A stretch of 64,000 bases of DNA from Robiginitomaculum sp. (lineage in GTDB: Bacteria; Pseudomonadota; Alphaproteobacteria; Caulobacterales; Maricaulaceae), in assembly GCA_021776595.1 (NCBI GenBank), contig JAJFFP010000030.1:1-64000 (forward strand), given 5' to 3'. The translations under genes and the position numbers were made by a program. Each line of letters begins with the position of its first letter. Position 1 is the first letter of the stretch. This document shows, one piece after another, positions 26,851-35,788 of the stretch. Below the pieces are notes generated by a model that made no database searches, had not been told where the DNA came from, and saw only the letters and a list, made by a program, of their open reading frames with translations.

Positions 26851-27216
26851 ATGGCGCGAATATTACTGGCTGAGGATGATGATTCCATGCGGGGCTTTCT
26901 GGCTGGCGCGCTGGAGCGCGCAGGTCATGAAGTGATTGCTTGTGCCGATGGAGACGAAGGTCTGGATGCCTTGCGCTCCACACCAGACGATTTTGACCTG
27001 CTGCTAACCGATATTGTTATGCCTGGCATTGACGGAATTGAACTTGCCCGAAAAGCGGCGGAAAAAGACAAATCTCTGAAAATTATGTTTATTACCGGCT
27101 TTGCAGCGGTAGCGCTTAATCCAGGGCACCAGGCCCCCAAGGATGCCAAGGTGCTTTCCAAACCATTTCATTTGCGTGAACTGGTTGCCGAGGTTGAACG
27201 GGTTATGGCCGCCTAA
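26851..27216 (+). CDS. cpdR: Cell-cycle response regulator CpdR
   Basis: A single receiver domain of 121 residues. The acidic pair is LLAEDDD, the phosphorylation site Asp54 in LLLTDIVMPG, and the conserved lysine in VLSKPFHLRELV. IMFITGFAAVALN and APKDAKVLSKP closely follow Caulobacter CpdR, the adaptor that in its unphosphorylated state sends ClpXP to the pole so that CtrA and others are degraded. ATG 26851 has AGGAGTGGGA upstream; the frame upstream to 26785 is not CpdR-like. With the CtrA site at the origin this supports a CtrA-type cell cycle. Confidence 0.93.
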   Translation: MARILLAEDDDSMRGFLAGALERAGHEVIACADGDEGLDALRSTPDDFDLLLTDIVMPGIDGIELARKAAEKDKSLKIMFITGFAAVALNPGHQAPKDAKVLSKPFHLRELVAEVERVMAA

Positions 27217-27253
27217 GAGGTTCATGTGCACTATCCCTGACTGAAACCCACGC

Positions 27254-27282
27254 TTGCACCGCACATCGCCCTTGGCTATAGA
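27254..27282 (+). promoter_or_regulatory. Sigma-70-type promoter of tRNA-Val
   Basis: TTGCAC (27254-27259) and TATAGA (27277-27282) are separated by the optimal 17 bp. The predicted start lies about 25 bp before the mature tRNA 5' end at 27315, a normal leader. The space after cpdR (27217-27253) shows no clear terminator. Confidence 0.6.
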
Positions 27283-27314
27283 CCCCTCCAGATGGGCTGT
27301 AAGCCCAAAGGTGA

Positions 27315-27389
27315 GGGCGTATAGCTCAGCGGGAGAGCGCCTCGTTGACATCGAGGAGGTCCCTGGTTCAATCCCAGGTACGCCCACCA
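27315..27389 (+). tRNA. tRNA-Val (GAC)
   Basis: All four arms can be drawn. Acceptor GGGCGTA pairs with TACGCCC, the D-arm is GCTCAGCGGGAGAGC, the anticodon stem CCTCG/CGAGG holds loop TTGACAT with anticodon GAC, and the T-arm is CCTGGTTCAATCCCAGG. CCA is encoded at 27387-27389. It reads valine codons GTC and GTT. Eighty bases further on (27436-27470) a second tRNA-like 3' tail is seen, discussed as a finding. Confidence 0.97.
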
Positions 27390-27577
27390 TTTTTCTGGCG
27401 CTACCGCGATGCTGGCGCTCGCTAGTTGAGCGCGGGTTACGGTTCGATAAAAGCTCTCTCACCTCCACCATTTTTTGACCCTGCATTGCTGTCTGTTGAA
27501 AAAAATTATCAAGCGAACATGATTAAGCTAGTGTTTTGGCCCCAAAAGCGCCGTAGTTTAATATACAATCTGCAATC

Positions 27578-28366
27578 ATGAGAAGCGGCCCACATACTAA
27601 AATGTGTATACCCAGAATTATTGCTATTGTTGGATTGGCCACCTTTAGTGCCACGATTGCATTAGCGCAAGACGATGGCGCCAAGGTGTTACGCAAGGCG
27701 TATGCTGCACCTGCCAATACCCGGTCGGTAATGCGCTTTGATGTCGGCAAGAAGCACGAGGCCTTCATCCTGGACCAACGCCAGCGCGGGGTTTTGCTGT
27801 TTCGTTATGTGCGCTCACGAGAAGTGTTTGTCTTGCGCAGGGTGCCAGGCCCTCGCGGCGATATGATGTTGAAGAACGATCAAGGTGCCGTAATGGTGCG
27901 CATGAGCCGTGTTGGTGGTCCTGTGCTTTTCACAGAGCGGGCGTCTCATGGGATACCAGCCTGGCAGGCTGGTCCGGCTACACCACTTGGGCCGCAGACC
28001 GTACCGCTGTCGGACTTGCGACCGGCATTGGCCAATATTGCCCGCGACCTTGTAAATATTCTGGATCACGATGTTACCATATCAGCACGCGGGGCCGATG
28101 AAAACTCGGCCTGGTTGTATCTGGACACGGCTCTAAATGCACGCAGCGCCATTAACCGTATTGCTCGCAACCCAGACCGCAAAGGCCGGATATTGCCAGC
28201 TTTGAACGCCATCAGATTAGTAGCTGCGGAAAAACAAGACCTGAAACTGAATGACTCTGTGTTGGAAATAGACCTTGTCCTGGAGGAGGGTTTTGCGGGC
28301 CGACCATCCTCCTTGCGTCTGGCGGGGTTTTTATCGGGCAAAAAGGTTCGCGCTGATAAAAACTAA
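27578..28366 (+). CDS. Secreted protein of unknown function, DUF4908-like
   Basis: A 262-residue protein with a signal peptide (IIAIVGLATFSATIALA-QDD). The start is either ATG 27578 or ATG 27602, both before the hydrophobic core. The mature part has RFDVGKKHEAFILDQRQRG and a region predicted to alternate strand and helix, with few cysteines. I associate this with DUF4908, a periplasmic family of Caulobacterales relatives, but that is from memory. Function unknown. The downstream gene is convergent. Confidence 0.6.
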   Translation: MRSGPHTKMCIPRIIAIVGLATFSATIALAQDDGAKVLRKAYAAPANTRSVMRFDVGKKHEAFILDQRQRGVLLFRYVRSREVFVLRRVPGPRGDMMLKNDQGAVMVRMSRVGGPVLFTERASHGIPAWQAGPATPLGPQTVPLSDLRPALANIARDLVNILDHDVTISARGADENSAWLYLDTALNARSAINRIARNPDRKGRILPALNAIRLVAAEKQDLKLNDSVLEIDLVLEEGFAGRPSSLRLAGFLSGKKVRADKN

Positions 28367-28376
28367 GTATAGAGGC

Positions 28377-28622
28377 TCAGGTTTTAACGGTATGTAGAGC
28401 CCCCAGGCCATCCTCAACACTGATCACAGATTTATAGCCTAATTGCTCACGGGCCCTGGCAATATTGATGGTGCCTTCGGCGCGCATCATATCGGCGGCA
28501 AAGCGGGTAATGGCGTCCGAAGTCTTTGAGCGTGACATGGCGATCACATCATGTTTTTGAGAAAAATACCTGGCGGCAGCTCCGCCAACAAATCCTGATG
28601 CACCGGTGATGAATATACGCAA
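28377..28622 (-). pseudogene. Internally deleted NAD-dependent epimerase/dehydratase remnant
   Basis: This 81-codon frame begins like a normal extended SDR epimerase, MRIFITGASGFVGG (the NAD-binding GxxGxxG), up to about residue 36. It then jumps into what looks like the extreme C-terminus of the same family (TINIARAREQLGYKSVISVE, with its ARxxLGY motif). A complete enzyme has over 300 residues, so about 230 residues seem to have been lost in frame. The remainder lacks the catalytic Tyr-x-x-x-Lys and cannot be an active SDR. It could be a relic or a small dimer-domain peptide. Confidence 0.75.
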
Positions 28623-28640
28623 TCTAGCATCCCGCCCTGT

Positions 28641-29537
28641 TCAGTATTTAACAACGATGCAATCAATATCACGTGATTTTAGTTGCACGCATTGCTGGTT
28701 TGCTTCACTGCGCTGATTATAGTGATTGACGTTCAGGCGATAAAACACCCGTCCGCTTGCGAATGTTTTTTTGTAGATACGGGCCAATGAGGGCTGGATC
28801 AGCCCGGCGGCTTTGGTTTGGATATAATCCAGAAATTTTTTAGCTTTTTCTCGACTTTGAAACGAGCCGATTTGCACCACATAGCCTTTTTTAACCGGTG
28901 TGATTGATTGTAGCGGATCGGTATTCGCGGCCGCCATGGCTGCCTGTTTTTGACTATTAACAGCCTTTGGCCTTAAAGCCGCAGCCGGTGTTATGGTGCT
29001 GCCTGTTCTGTTTTGCGCTTCTCGGTTTTGTGCCAGCTCTACCTTGACCTTTGCCAGCGCCTGTTCGGCAAGTGGATATTGCTTTTCAGCGGCACCTTGA
29101 AACCAGACCAGAGAAGCGGCTAGATCAGATTTAAGACCATCGCCATTATAATACATGCTGCCCAGGAAAAACATGGCCTCCCCATCCCCGGCAATGGCGG
29201 CTTTGGAATACCATTTGGCCGCCTTTTCATAGCTTTGCTCCACCCCCTGGCCACGATCATAAAGACTGCCAAGGCTAAGCTCTGCACGGGTATGGCCATG
29301 TTCAGCGGCTTGACGATACCAATGAGCGGCCTGGGTAAAATCCTGTGCAACACCATTGCCGCCTTCATACATGACGCCCAGTAAAAACTGTTCCTGGCTG
29401 TCTCCAGCCTGGGCCTTGAGCAGGCGTGAGGCGGCGCTGGTCTCGCCTGCCCCTTGCGCCCATCCTGAGACGGGTGCGCCAAGGAGAACAAAGGTCGTGC
29501 ACCAGGCAATGATCAGCCATGAAAACTGCCATCTCAT
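28641..29537 (-). CDS. Sel1-repeat and SPOR-domain periplasmic protein
   Basis: A 298-residue secreted protein: signal peptide to about residue 27 (VLLGAPVSGWA-QG), three to four Sel1-type repeats (EQFLLGVMYEGGNGVAQDF, AELSLGSLYDRGQGVEQSY, AMFFLGSMYYNGDGLKSDL), a low-complexity linker, and a SPOR domain (GYVVQIGSFQSREKAKKFLD) that binds denuded glycan at the division site. The frame is open to 29894, but ATG 29537 has a strong AAGGAGAAA ribosome site. A role in cell division or envelope upkeep is inferred. The mature region ends with two cysteines (QQCVQLKSRDIDCIVVKY). Confidence 0.85.
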   Translation of the reverse strand: MRWQFSWLIIAWCTTFVLLGAPVSGWAQGAGETSAASRLLKAQAGDSQEQFLLGVMYEGGNGVAQDFTQAAHWYRQAAEHGHTRAELSLGSLYDRGQGVEQSYEKAAKWYSKAAIAGDGEAMFFLGSMYYNGDGLKSDLAASLVWFQGAAEKQYPLAEQALAKVKVELAQNREAQNRTGSTITPAAALRPKAVNSQKQAAMAAANTDPLQSITPVKKGYVVQIGSFQSREKAKKFLDYIQTKAAGLIQPSLARIYKKTFASGRVFYRLNVNHYNQRSEANQQCVQLKSRDIDCIVVKY

Positions 29538-29661
29538 TTGATTTCTCCTTTGGTAATTTATCAGTTTAAAGTGCACATTAGACAAGTGCAGGTTTGGCGA
29601 TACAATCAAACCCGGTTTTACGTCAATATGATCGTGGGTTCTGACCATAGGCAGGTGATTT

Positions 29662-30969
29662 ATGTATGGAAAGATAATTAAGGTATTGCTTCTGTTTGTT
29701 TTGCTCACCGGACAGGTGTTGGCCGATGAAAAAACAGAAAAACAGATTGGCCAGGCCATAGACCAGAACATGTCGTGGGCCAACGCGCTTCTGGAGCGCA
29801 CGGTCAATATCAATAGCGGCACCATGAACTTTGCCGGCGTAAAGCGCGTTGGCGATATTTTTGGCGCTGAACTAAAATCCACGGGCTTTGACACAAAATG
29901 GGTTGATGGTTCCGGTTTTAACCGGGCCGGACATCTGGTGGCGTCTTATGGCACTCAAGGTCCAAAAATCCTGATGATTGGTCATCTGGATACGGTCTTT
30001 GCAAAAGGGGATGATTTTCAAAAACTTGAACCTCTTGCAGGCAATAAAGTCAAAGGCCCTGGCATTACCGACATGAAGGGCGGTGATGTCATCATACTGG
30101 CGGCCATACGCGCCCTAAAAGAAGCTGGCGTTCTGGATAATGTTCGTATCAGAATTGTGATGACCGGCGATGAAGAAAGCAGCGGAACGCCGCTATCCTT
30201 ATCAAAGGAGGCTATTATTGATGCCGCTAAATGGGCGGATTATGCCCTGGGGTTTGAAGATGGTGACGGTAATATAAAAACCGCCGTTATTGCCCGGCGT
30301 GGCAGTGTCGGCTGGACTCTGGAAGTAAAGGGTCGTGCCGCGCACTCATCACAGATATTTACCAGTGACGTTGGTTATGGGGCGATATTGGAAGGTGCTC
30401 GCATACTGAACGAATTTCGTGATGAGCTTTCTGGCATGGAAAACCTCACCTTTAACCCTGGGCGGGTTCTTGGCGGTACGCGTATTGAAGACGATATTGC
30501 CAAAAACGCCGGCACCACCTTTGGTAAAAATAATGTGGTGGCCCAAACCCTGAAAGTCACCGGTGGTCTGCGCGCCCAATCACCAGAGCAACTTGCCGAT
30601 GCCAAAGCAAAAATGCAGACCATTGCAGCGGACAATTTATTGCACACCAACGCCATTTTGACCTTCAATGAGGGGCACCCCCCGATGGCCCCGACAAAGG
30701 CCAATCGGCAATTACTGGCGCTTTATAGCACGATTAGCGAAGATCTGGGCTATGGTCCGGTTGCGGCGGTTGATCCGCGCCGCGCCGGGGCAGCGGACAT
30801 TTCTTTTACCGCTGGTTATGTTAAGGCCGCCATTGATGGTCTTGGCCTGATGGGCACGGGGGGGCATACGACCAAGGAAACGGCGGATATGACCACATTT
30901 GATCGTAATACCAAAAAGGCTGCCTTGTTAATTTATCGCCTTTCGCAAGGAACCGGTTTTGGGGACTGA
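29662..30969 (+). CDS. M20 family metallopeptidase, secreted
   Basis: A 435-residue zinc peptidase of the glutamate-carboxypeptidase-like M20 group. A signal peptide (KVLLLFVLLTGQVLA-DEK) makes it periplasmic. Zinc and catalytic residues are seen in MIGHLDTVF, GPGITDMKGG, GDEESSG and the C-terminal GTGGHTTKETAD. The dimerisation domain lies between (about 210-330). It probably trims glutamate or small peptides. The stop overlaps the region where the LuxR-hydrolase fusion gene begins. Confidence 0.9.
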   Translation: MYGKIIKVLLLFVLLTGQVLADEKTEKQIGQAIDQNMSWANALLERTVNINSGTMNFAGVKRVGDIFGAELKSTGFDTKWVDGSGFNRAGHLVASYGTQGPKILMIGHLDTVFAKGDDFQKLEPLAGNKVKGPGITDMKGGDVIILAAIRALKEAGVLDNVRIRIVMTGDEESSGTPLSLSKEAIIDAAKWADYALGFEDGDGNIKTAVIARRGSVGWTLEVKGRAAHSSQIFTSDVGYGAILEGARILNEFRDELSGMENLTFNPGRVLGGTRIEDDIAKNAGTTFGKNNVVAQTLKVTGGLRAQSPEQLADAKAKMQTIAADNLLHTNAILTFNEGHPPMAPTKANRQLLALYSTISEDLGYGPVAAVDPRRAGAADISFTAGYVKAAIDGLGLMGTGGHTTKETADMTTFDRNTKKAALLIYRLSQGTGFGD

Positions 30970-30982
30970 AACGCAAAGTAAA

Positions 30983-32680
30983 ATGCTGAACCTGTTGGAT
31001 CAGGCGTACCAGGTCACTGATGATTTTGATCATCTGGACGCCCTTCTGGATAGCGCCAGCAGTTATCTGTTTGAGGATCAACAAAACGCGGTGGTGGCCA
31101 AAGGCCTGCCGCATTTTGCCGAGCTTGACCCATTTCTGGAAACCCACATCAACCGGCTTGAAAACCTGCTGGCACAACACATGGGCGATGAGAAGCAGGG
31201 CCTGACCCTTGGTAATCATGCACAATTTGTGCTCGACCGAACAGGCCGGGTTATCACCGCCAATGAACAAGCCAGGGCATTATTATCTGGCGGCGCAGGG
31301 GCTTTTTTTGATGCCTTGCCGCTTAGCCCTGACAGCATGGTTGTCATTCGTGATCTGGTTAGGGAAATTGCCGCCGGGGTGCAGGGGTTAGAGCGGATCA
31401 TTTACCTTCAAATTGGTGCCGAGGATTTACATTCTGCCTTTGGTTATTGCCGCGCCATTCCCATTGATGCTGATAATACCGGTCTGCATATCAGCCTTTC
31501 TTATTTTGACTGGTCGCCGGCAATTTTCCATAATCTGCAAAATGCCCTGGATCTCAGTGACAGTGAGGGGTTGGTGTTGGAAGGCGTTTTGCAGGGGCTA
31601 TCCCATCAACAGATCGCGCAAAGTCGCGGACGTTCGATCAACACTATCAAGACACAAATCAAAGCGATCTTGCGCAAGGCAGGGTGTAGCAAAATGAATG
31701 AACTGGTGCACTTGTGCACCAGCATTGCCTATGTGATTGGCCTGACAGATATTGAGGCTCCAACCGGGCAGGTAAGTCAGGACTGGGTAACGCCAAAGCA
31801 GGGCCTGCAGACACTGGCACTGGAAGGTGGCAGGACGCTGTCCTATTATGAATACGGTGATCCGTCGGGTCGACCAATATTATACTGGCACGGTTTTTTT
31901 CAAGGGGCCTACTTTCCTGATACAATGAAGCGTGATTTATTACGTGGCGGGTTTAGGCTGATTGCGCCCTCCCGGCCATATTTTGGTTATACCAGCGGTC
32001 CTGATGAAAATCATGACTTTGACACAACCACCTGCCAGGACGCGCTGGCATTAGTAGAAGAGCTGGGTCTGGGCGAACGTTTGTTGATCGTGGCTCATCA
32101 TGGCGGCGTAAGCCATGCCTTTCGCTTTGCCCACATGATCGAAAACCGCCTGTCCGGCATGGTAATGGTTGGTGCAGGCATTCCATTAACGCCTGAACAC
32201 ATCCGGTTTATGACCAAACAGGCCCGTATGACCTCAACCGCCTCGCGTCATGCACCATCGGTGTTAAAACTGATCGCTACCATGGGGATAAAAACCTATC
32301 GTAAAAAAGGTATTGATGCGTTCATGAACACCCATTATGCGCCCGCGCCACTGGACCATAAAAGTCTGGATGACTCCGCCATTTTGTCAAAACTACACCA
32401 AGGTATGTTTCACCTGGTAGAACAGGGTGCCGATGCCTTTGTGCATGACGGGCGCTCGCAACTGGCCGACTGGACCAGTGATTTCAAAGCGGTTAATTGT
32501 CGTCAAAGCTGGATCAGCGGACGTCATTGCCATTTGATGGGTGCGCATTTCGTAGAGGAATTCGTTACCAGCAATACTAATCATCCCGTCGAAATCGTAG
32601 AAGATGCCGGTTATAATGTTCTTTATCAGTGCCCGGAGCGGATTATGGATAAAATCCGCGAGGCATCAGACTGGGATTGA
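30983..32680 (+). CDS. PAS-like/LuxR-HTH/alpha-beta-hydrolase fusion protein
   Basis: Three parts in one chain of 565 residues: a PAS-like sensor (FVLDRTGRVITANEQARALL, about residues 80-175); a LuxR-type helix-turn-helix (about 190-245, LSDSEGLVLEGVLQGLSHQQ and SINTIKTQIKAILRKAGC); and an alpha/beta-hydrolase domain (about 275-565) with the oxyanion motif HGFF. The nucleophile elbow reads VAHHGGVS, so the serine of GxSxG is histidine (residue 373), which suggests a binding domain, not an enzyme. The start is ATG 30983; TTG 30959, with AAGGAA upstream, overlaps the M20 gene and is possible. Target genes are unknown. Confidence 0.82.
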   Translation: MLNLLDQAYQVTDDFDHLDALLDSASSYLFEDQQNAVVAKGLPHFAELDPFLETHINRLENLLAQHMGDEKQGLTLGNHAQFVLDRTGRVITANEQARALLSGGAGAFFDALPLSPDSMVVIRDLVREIAAGVQGLERIIYLQIGAEDLHSAFGYCRAIPIDADNTGLHISLSYFDWSPAIFHNLQNALDLSDSEGLVLEGVLQGLSHQQIAQSRGRSINTIKTQIKAILRKAGCSKMNELVHLCTSIAYVIGLTDIEAPTGQVSQDWVTPKQGLQTLALEGGRTLSYYEYGDPSGRPILYWHGFFQGAYFPDTMKRDLLRGGFRLIAPSRPYFGYTSGPDENHDFDTTTCQDALALVEELGLGERLLIVAHHGGVSHAFRFAHMIENRLSGMVMVGAGIPLTPEHIRFMTKQARMTSTASRHAPSVLKLIATMGIKTYRKKGIDAFMNTHYAPAPLDHKSLDDSAILSKLHQGMFHLVEQGADAFVHDGRSQLADWTSDFKAVNCRQSWISGRHCHLMGAHFVEEFVTSNTNHPVEIVEDAGYNVLYQCPERIMDKIREASDWD

Positions 32681-32710
32681 TCGTTAGAGATAATTTTTTG
32701 TTACAGGACC

Positions 32711-35680
32711 TTACGGGCCCTCTATTGTGCGAACCGCGAGTGAAGTTGCGCCGCGGGTTATGCCATCTTGCTCCAGGTGTAAAAACAAACGGTTATTGGC
32801 TGCATCAAACGCAATATTGCCCTGTCCAGCGACAAATACGGAAAAAAGCACAATCTCGTTGGTGCCAAGGGTAAAACTGACCGTTTGAGCCGGATCGCTT
32901 TCGCAAGCGCCCTGCGCGTTGGTTTTACAGATAAAGGCCCCAAGCGGCAGGCCAAGGCCCGCATCATCCACACTGGCGGAAAAAGTTCCAGCCGCGCCAA
33001 TATTGACCGCCGAGGCCGCAAAGGCGCCAGTGCCCGTATTGCCAGGCACCTTGACGATACCATCGCCGTCCAGGGTTGCGGTGGTGGCAATGAGGTCAGA
33101 CACGGCGCTGGTGCCTGCCGAAATAACCATACGATTTAGGCCTGGGACAGAGGCGGCCGCAATGGTATTGGAGCAGTCAAATACCAAGCCATATTGCGCA
33201 CTATTCAGAACCTGGTCAGGGGTGAGTTGGAAAATAAAGTTCTGGGTCTGGCCAGCGGAAATATCAACAGGGGTATTGGCGGCGCCCACGGGCTGGTTGG
33301 CTATGTTGGCCTGTTGATAGCCAAAGCCTATGCTTTGTCCGGCTTGCACGGCCATGGAACAAGCGGTGGCTGTGCTGGCCCCGGTATTGATCAGCGAGGC
33401 AAAGGCGGTTAGCGGCGCACCAACCAAACCGGAGCGCGCGGCGGGCAGGATGGAGGACAATAAGGGCGGCGGAAGAAAGCCCTGCGCCCAGTTGAGCTTG
33501 ATATTGCCGTTCAGTTTGTTCCAGCCATCCACGGCAATGTAATAGGCCGTACCCGCCTGGGCGGTGAATTTAATCATGGCGTTGCGGTTTCCTGCGCTGT
33601 CATCATCATCAGCCAGAGAGCTTATGGTTTTTAGTGTATGGCCGGCATAAATGCTCATCATGGTGTCAAAGTCACTGCCTTTGGCATCAAACACCACCTC
33701 GCCACTGGTTTGCGCGACCCATTTCCACCAGAGCGATTTGCCGCCTGTGGACCGGTCGCCATGCTTTGGTTCGCCGGTTTGCTCTGAGGCAAACTGGCTA
33801 TTCCCGCTGGCCGTTCCGGAGCGGGAAGTCAGGACAAGGGCATTTTCAAAATTATCATTAGCCGGGCGCACAATCACTGAATAACGGATCGGCTTTTCAT
33901 ACATGCCGACCCCAAGGGTTTTATTGGCAATACGGACCTTGCCGGTATAAACACCGCTGGCCAGATTCTCGGCCTGCTCATTTAAGGAAACACTGATTGT
34001 GAACTGTGCCCCCGCGGCCAATTGGCCAGAGGTGTTCGAAAGGTCCACCCAGCTCACATCGGCACTGGCGGTCCAGTCCAGCGGGTTGGGTCCTTTGTTT
34101 TTCAAGACATAATCAGCGGCGGCGACACTGGCAGGTTTGCCGGGTTCTTTCTCACTGACGAGGCCGGTATCAGGGGTGACGGTCAGGTCATCCTGTGGAC
34201 CGATTTCAATCGTTGCCTGCATGCTTGCGCCGGGCGCGGAAATACTGTGCAGGGTCACGCCAGACACCGGACCGGTATAACGCAGTGAATTGGGCATGGA
34301 TCGTGAATCCAGCACCTGCCCGGCGACATAAAAATCCCCCGCATTGCCAGCCCCGCCCTGTTCAATTTCTTCCAGACCATCGGCCTCCATCAGGCGCAGT
34401 AATTTGTGATCCGTATAGGAGTTGTCATAGGCATAATTATTGCCCGCACCGTTTAAAGTAGCATCGACGTGCCAGACCAGCAGGCCATCGGCGGGCCATC
34501 CCAGATCATTGCCAACACGAAACCGGTTCTGGATGACAAACATTTCTGTAAATGGTGTGCTGCCATCAAGGCCGGGCCAGGCCACAACGCAGTCTTTACT
34601 GGTGCCCGAAGCCCCAAGGGTTACAGTTTTCGTGCCTGATGAAATCACCGTTGGGGTCAGCCAGTCCAGCACCCATTTGGAGAAACAATTATGATCGCCC
34701 CAATTGCCGTGCATCATATCCAGACCGCCAACACCGCCTCTGGGGCCTATGGCATCGTCATAATCGTAATAATCAGGTAGTCCTAAAGCGTGGCCGGTTT
34801 CGTGGATAACGGTGCGCGGGTTAAAGGGGCCGTCATTATTGCGCGATTCCCATTGCCATGAGTATTTGCCAAGCGACACACCATCGACTTTGAAGGAAGG
34901 GTTGGAATAGCGGGTCTGATAGCCCCACCAGAAATTACCCCAGCCATTATTGGGCCCGGTCCAGATGACCACGAAATAATCAATCACACCATCGCCATTA
35001 TTGTCATATTGGCTGAAATCGTGGCCTTGTGCATCAAAATGCGAAATCGCTTCGGCAATCAGGCTGTCGCGGGCTGGAGTGGTCTGCTCAATCGTGTCGC
35101 GGCTCCCGCCGGGGCGGTACCAGCCAAGCGTTGTGCCACCGGAAAGATCAAGCTGCCCATAGGAGGCACGGCTATAATAATTAGTCAGACTTTCACGAGG
35201 CGCATTGGCAGCATTGCCACTGCCAAACAGGTTTGAATGGACAAAACCAGGGGTGCTTTTGGCTGGTTGGTCTGAAAAATCAATCAGCAGGGCAAAAACC
35301 TTGACATTGCCGGTGGTGGGCATGCCCTGCCAGACCAAAGGCGGGGTGGCCGGGCGGGAAAGGTCAGGAATTGAATCCGGGTTCTTGCCCTTGGCGGTCA
35401 AATGCTGGCTGGCAGTTTTATTGATGGCCTGTTCAAGCCGATAGGGGTCGATGCGGTAATTGCCAAAGGCACGTGCTTTTTGCAATTGCTGCTTTACTGC
35501 CGCCAGTGCCTTTTGCTGTTCAGGACTCAAGGGTCCTTTGAGCGCCAAAATTCGTTTTATCCGGGCTGCCTCAGCCGGGTCGGGGCGTTCCATCGCCATT
35601 GCTGGTGATTGCGTAATTAAAAACAGTAAAGAAGCGCAAACCGCTTTTACAATACAGCCCTCAAGACGCATTTTCATCAA
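32711..35680 (-). CDS. M6 family (immune inhibitor A-like) secreted metalloprotease
   Basis: A 989-residue exported protease. Signal peptide to about residue 29; propeptide; M6 catalytic domain with zinc site HETGH at 293-297 (HETGHALGLPDYYD) and an upstream calcium-loop-like DNNGDGVID. Then comes a BACON/Ig-like region (WTASADVSWVDLSNTSGQLA), a prepeptidase-C-terminal-like domain (FDTMMSIYAGHTLKTISSLA) and two further beta-rich domains. The latter lack an obvious type IX or dockerin sorting signal. Extracellular protein digestion is likely. It stands alone with 3' ends facing the LuxR-hydrolase gene. Confidence 0.9.
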   Translation of the reverse strand: MMKMRLEGCIVKAVCASLLFLITQSPAMAMERPDPAEAARIKRILALKGPLSPEQQKALAAVKQQLQKARAFGNYRIDPYRLEQAINKTASQHLTAKGKNPDSIPDLSRPATPPLVWQGMPTTGNVKVFALLIDFSDQPAKSTPGFVHSNLFGSGNAANAPRESLTNYYSRASYGQLDLSGGTTLGWYRPGGSRDTIEQTTPARDSLIAEAISHFDAQGHDFSQYDNNGDGVIDYFVVIWTGPNNGWGNFWWGYQTRYSNPSFKVDGVSLGKYSWQWESRNNDGPFNPRTVIHETGHALGLPDYYDYDDAIGPRGGVGGLDMMHGNWGDHNCFSKWVLDWLTPTVISSGTKTVTLGASGTSKDCVVAWPGLDGSTPFTEMFVIQNRFRVGNDLGWPADGLLVWHVDATLNGAGNNYAYDNSYTDHKLLRLMEADGLEEIEQGGAGNAGDFYVAGQVLDSRSMPNSLRYTGPVSGVTLHSISAPGASMQATIEIGPQDDLTVTPDTGLVSEKEPGKPASVAAADYVLKNKGPNPLDWTASADVSWVDLSNTSGQLAAGAQFTISVSLNEQAENLASGVYTGKVRIANKTLGVGMYEKPIRYSVIVRPANDNFENALVLTSRSGTASGNSQFASEQTGEPKHGDRSTGGKSLWWKWVAQTSGEVVFDAKGSDFDTMMSIYAGHTLKTISSLADDDDSAGNRNAMIKFTAQAGTAYYIAVDGWNKLNGNIKLNWAQGFLPPPLLSSILPAARSGLVGAPLTAFASLINTGASTATACSMAVQAGQSIGFGYQQANIANQPVGAANTPVDISAGQTQNFIFQLTPDQVLNSAQYGLVFDCSNTIAAASVPGLNRMVISAGTSAVSDLIATTATLDGDGIVKVPGNTGTGAFAASAVNIGAAGTFSASVDDAGLGLPLGAFICKTNAQGACESDPAQTVSFTLGTNEIVLFSVFVAGQGNIAFDAANNRLFLHLEQDGITRGATSLAVRTIEGP

Positions 35681-35788
35681 TCTTGCCTAAAATCAATTAC
35701 TTGATGCTACGAGTATAACAAAAACCAAAAACAGGCGCAAATCACAGTATATCGACGAAAGCCAGACCCTAGGTCATGAACTCATGAC

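Noticed and set aside
27315-28622. tRNA-Val with a nearby tRNA-like tail and a broken epimerase gene considered as a genomic island
   Set aside because: No integrase, no phage gene and no direct repeat of the tRNA-Val 3' end were found.
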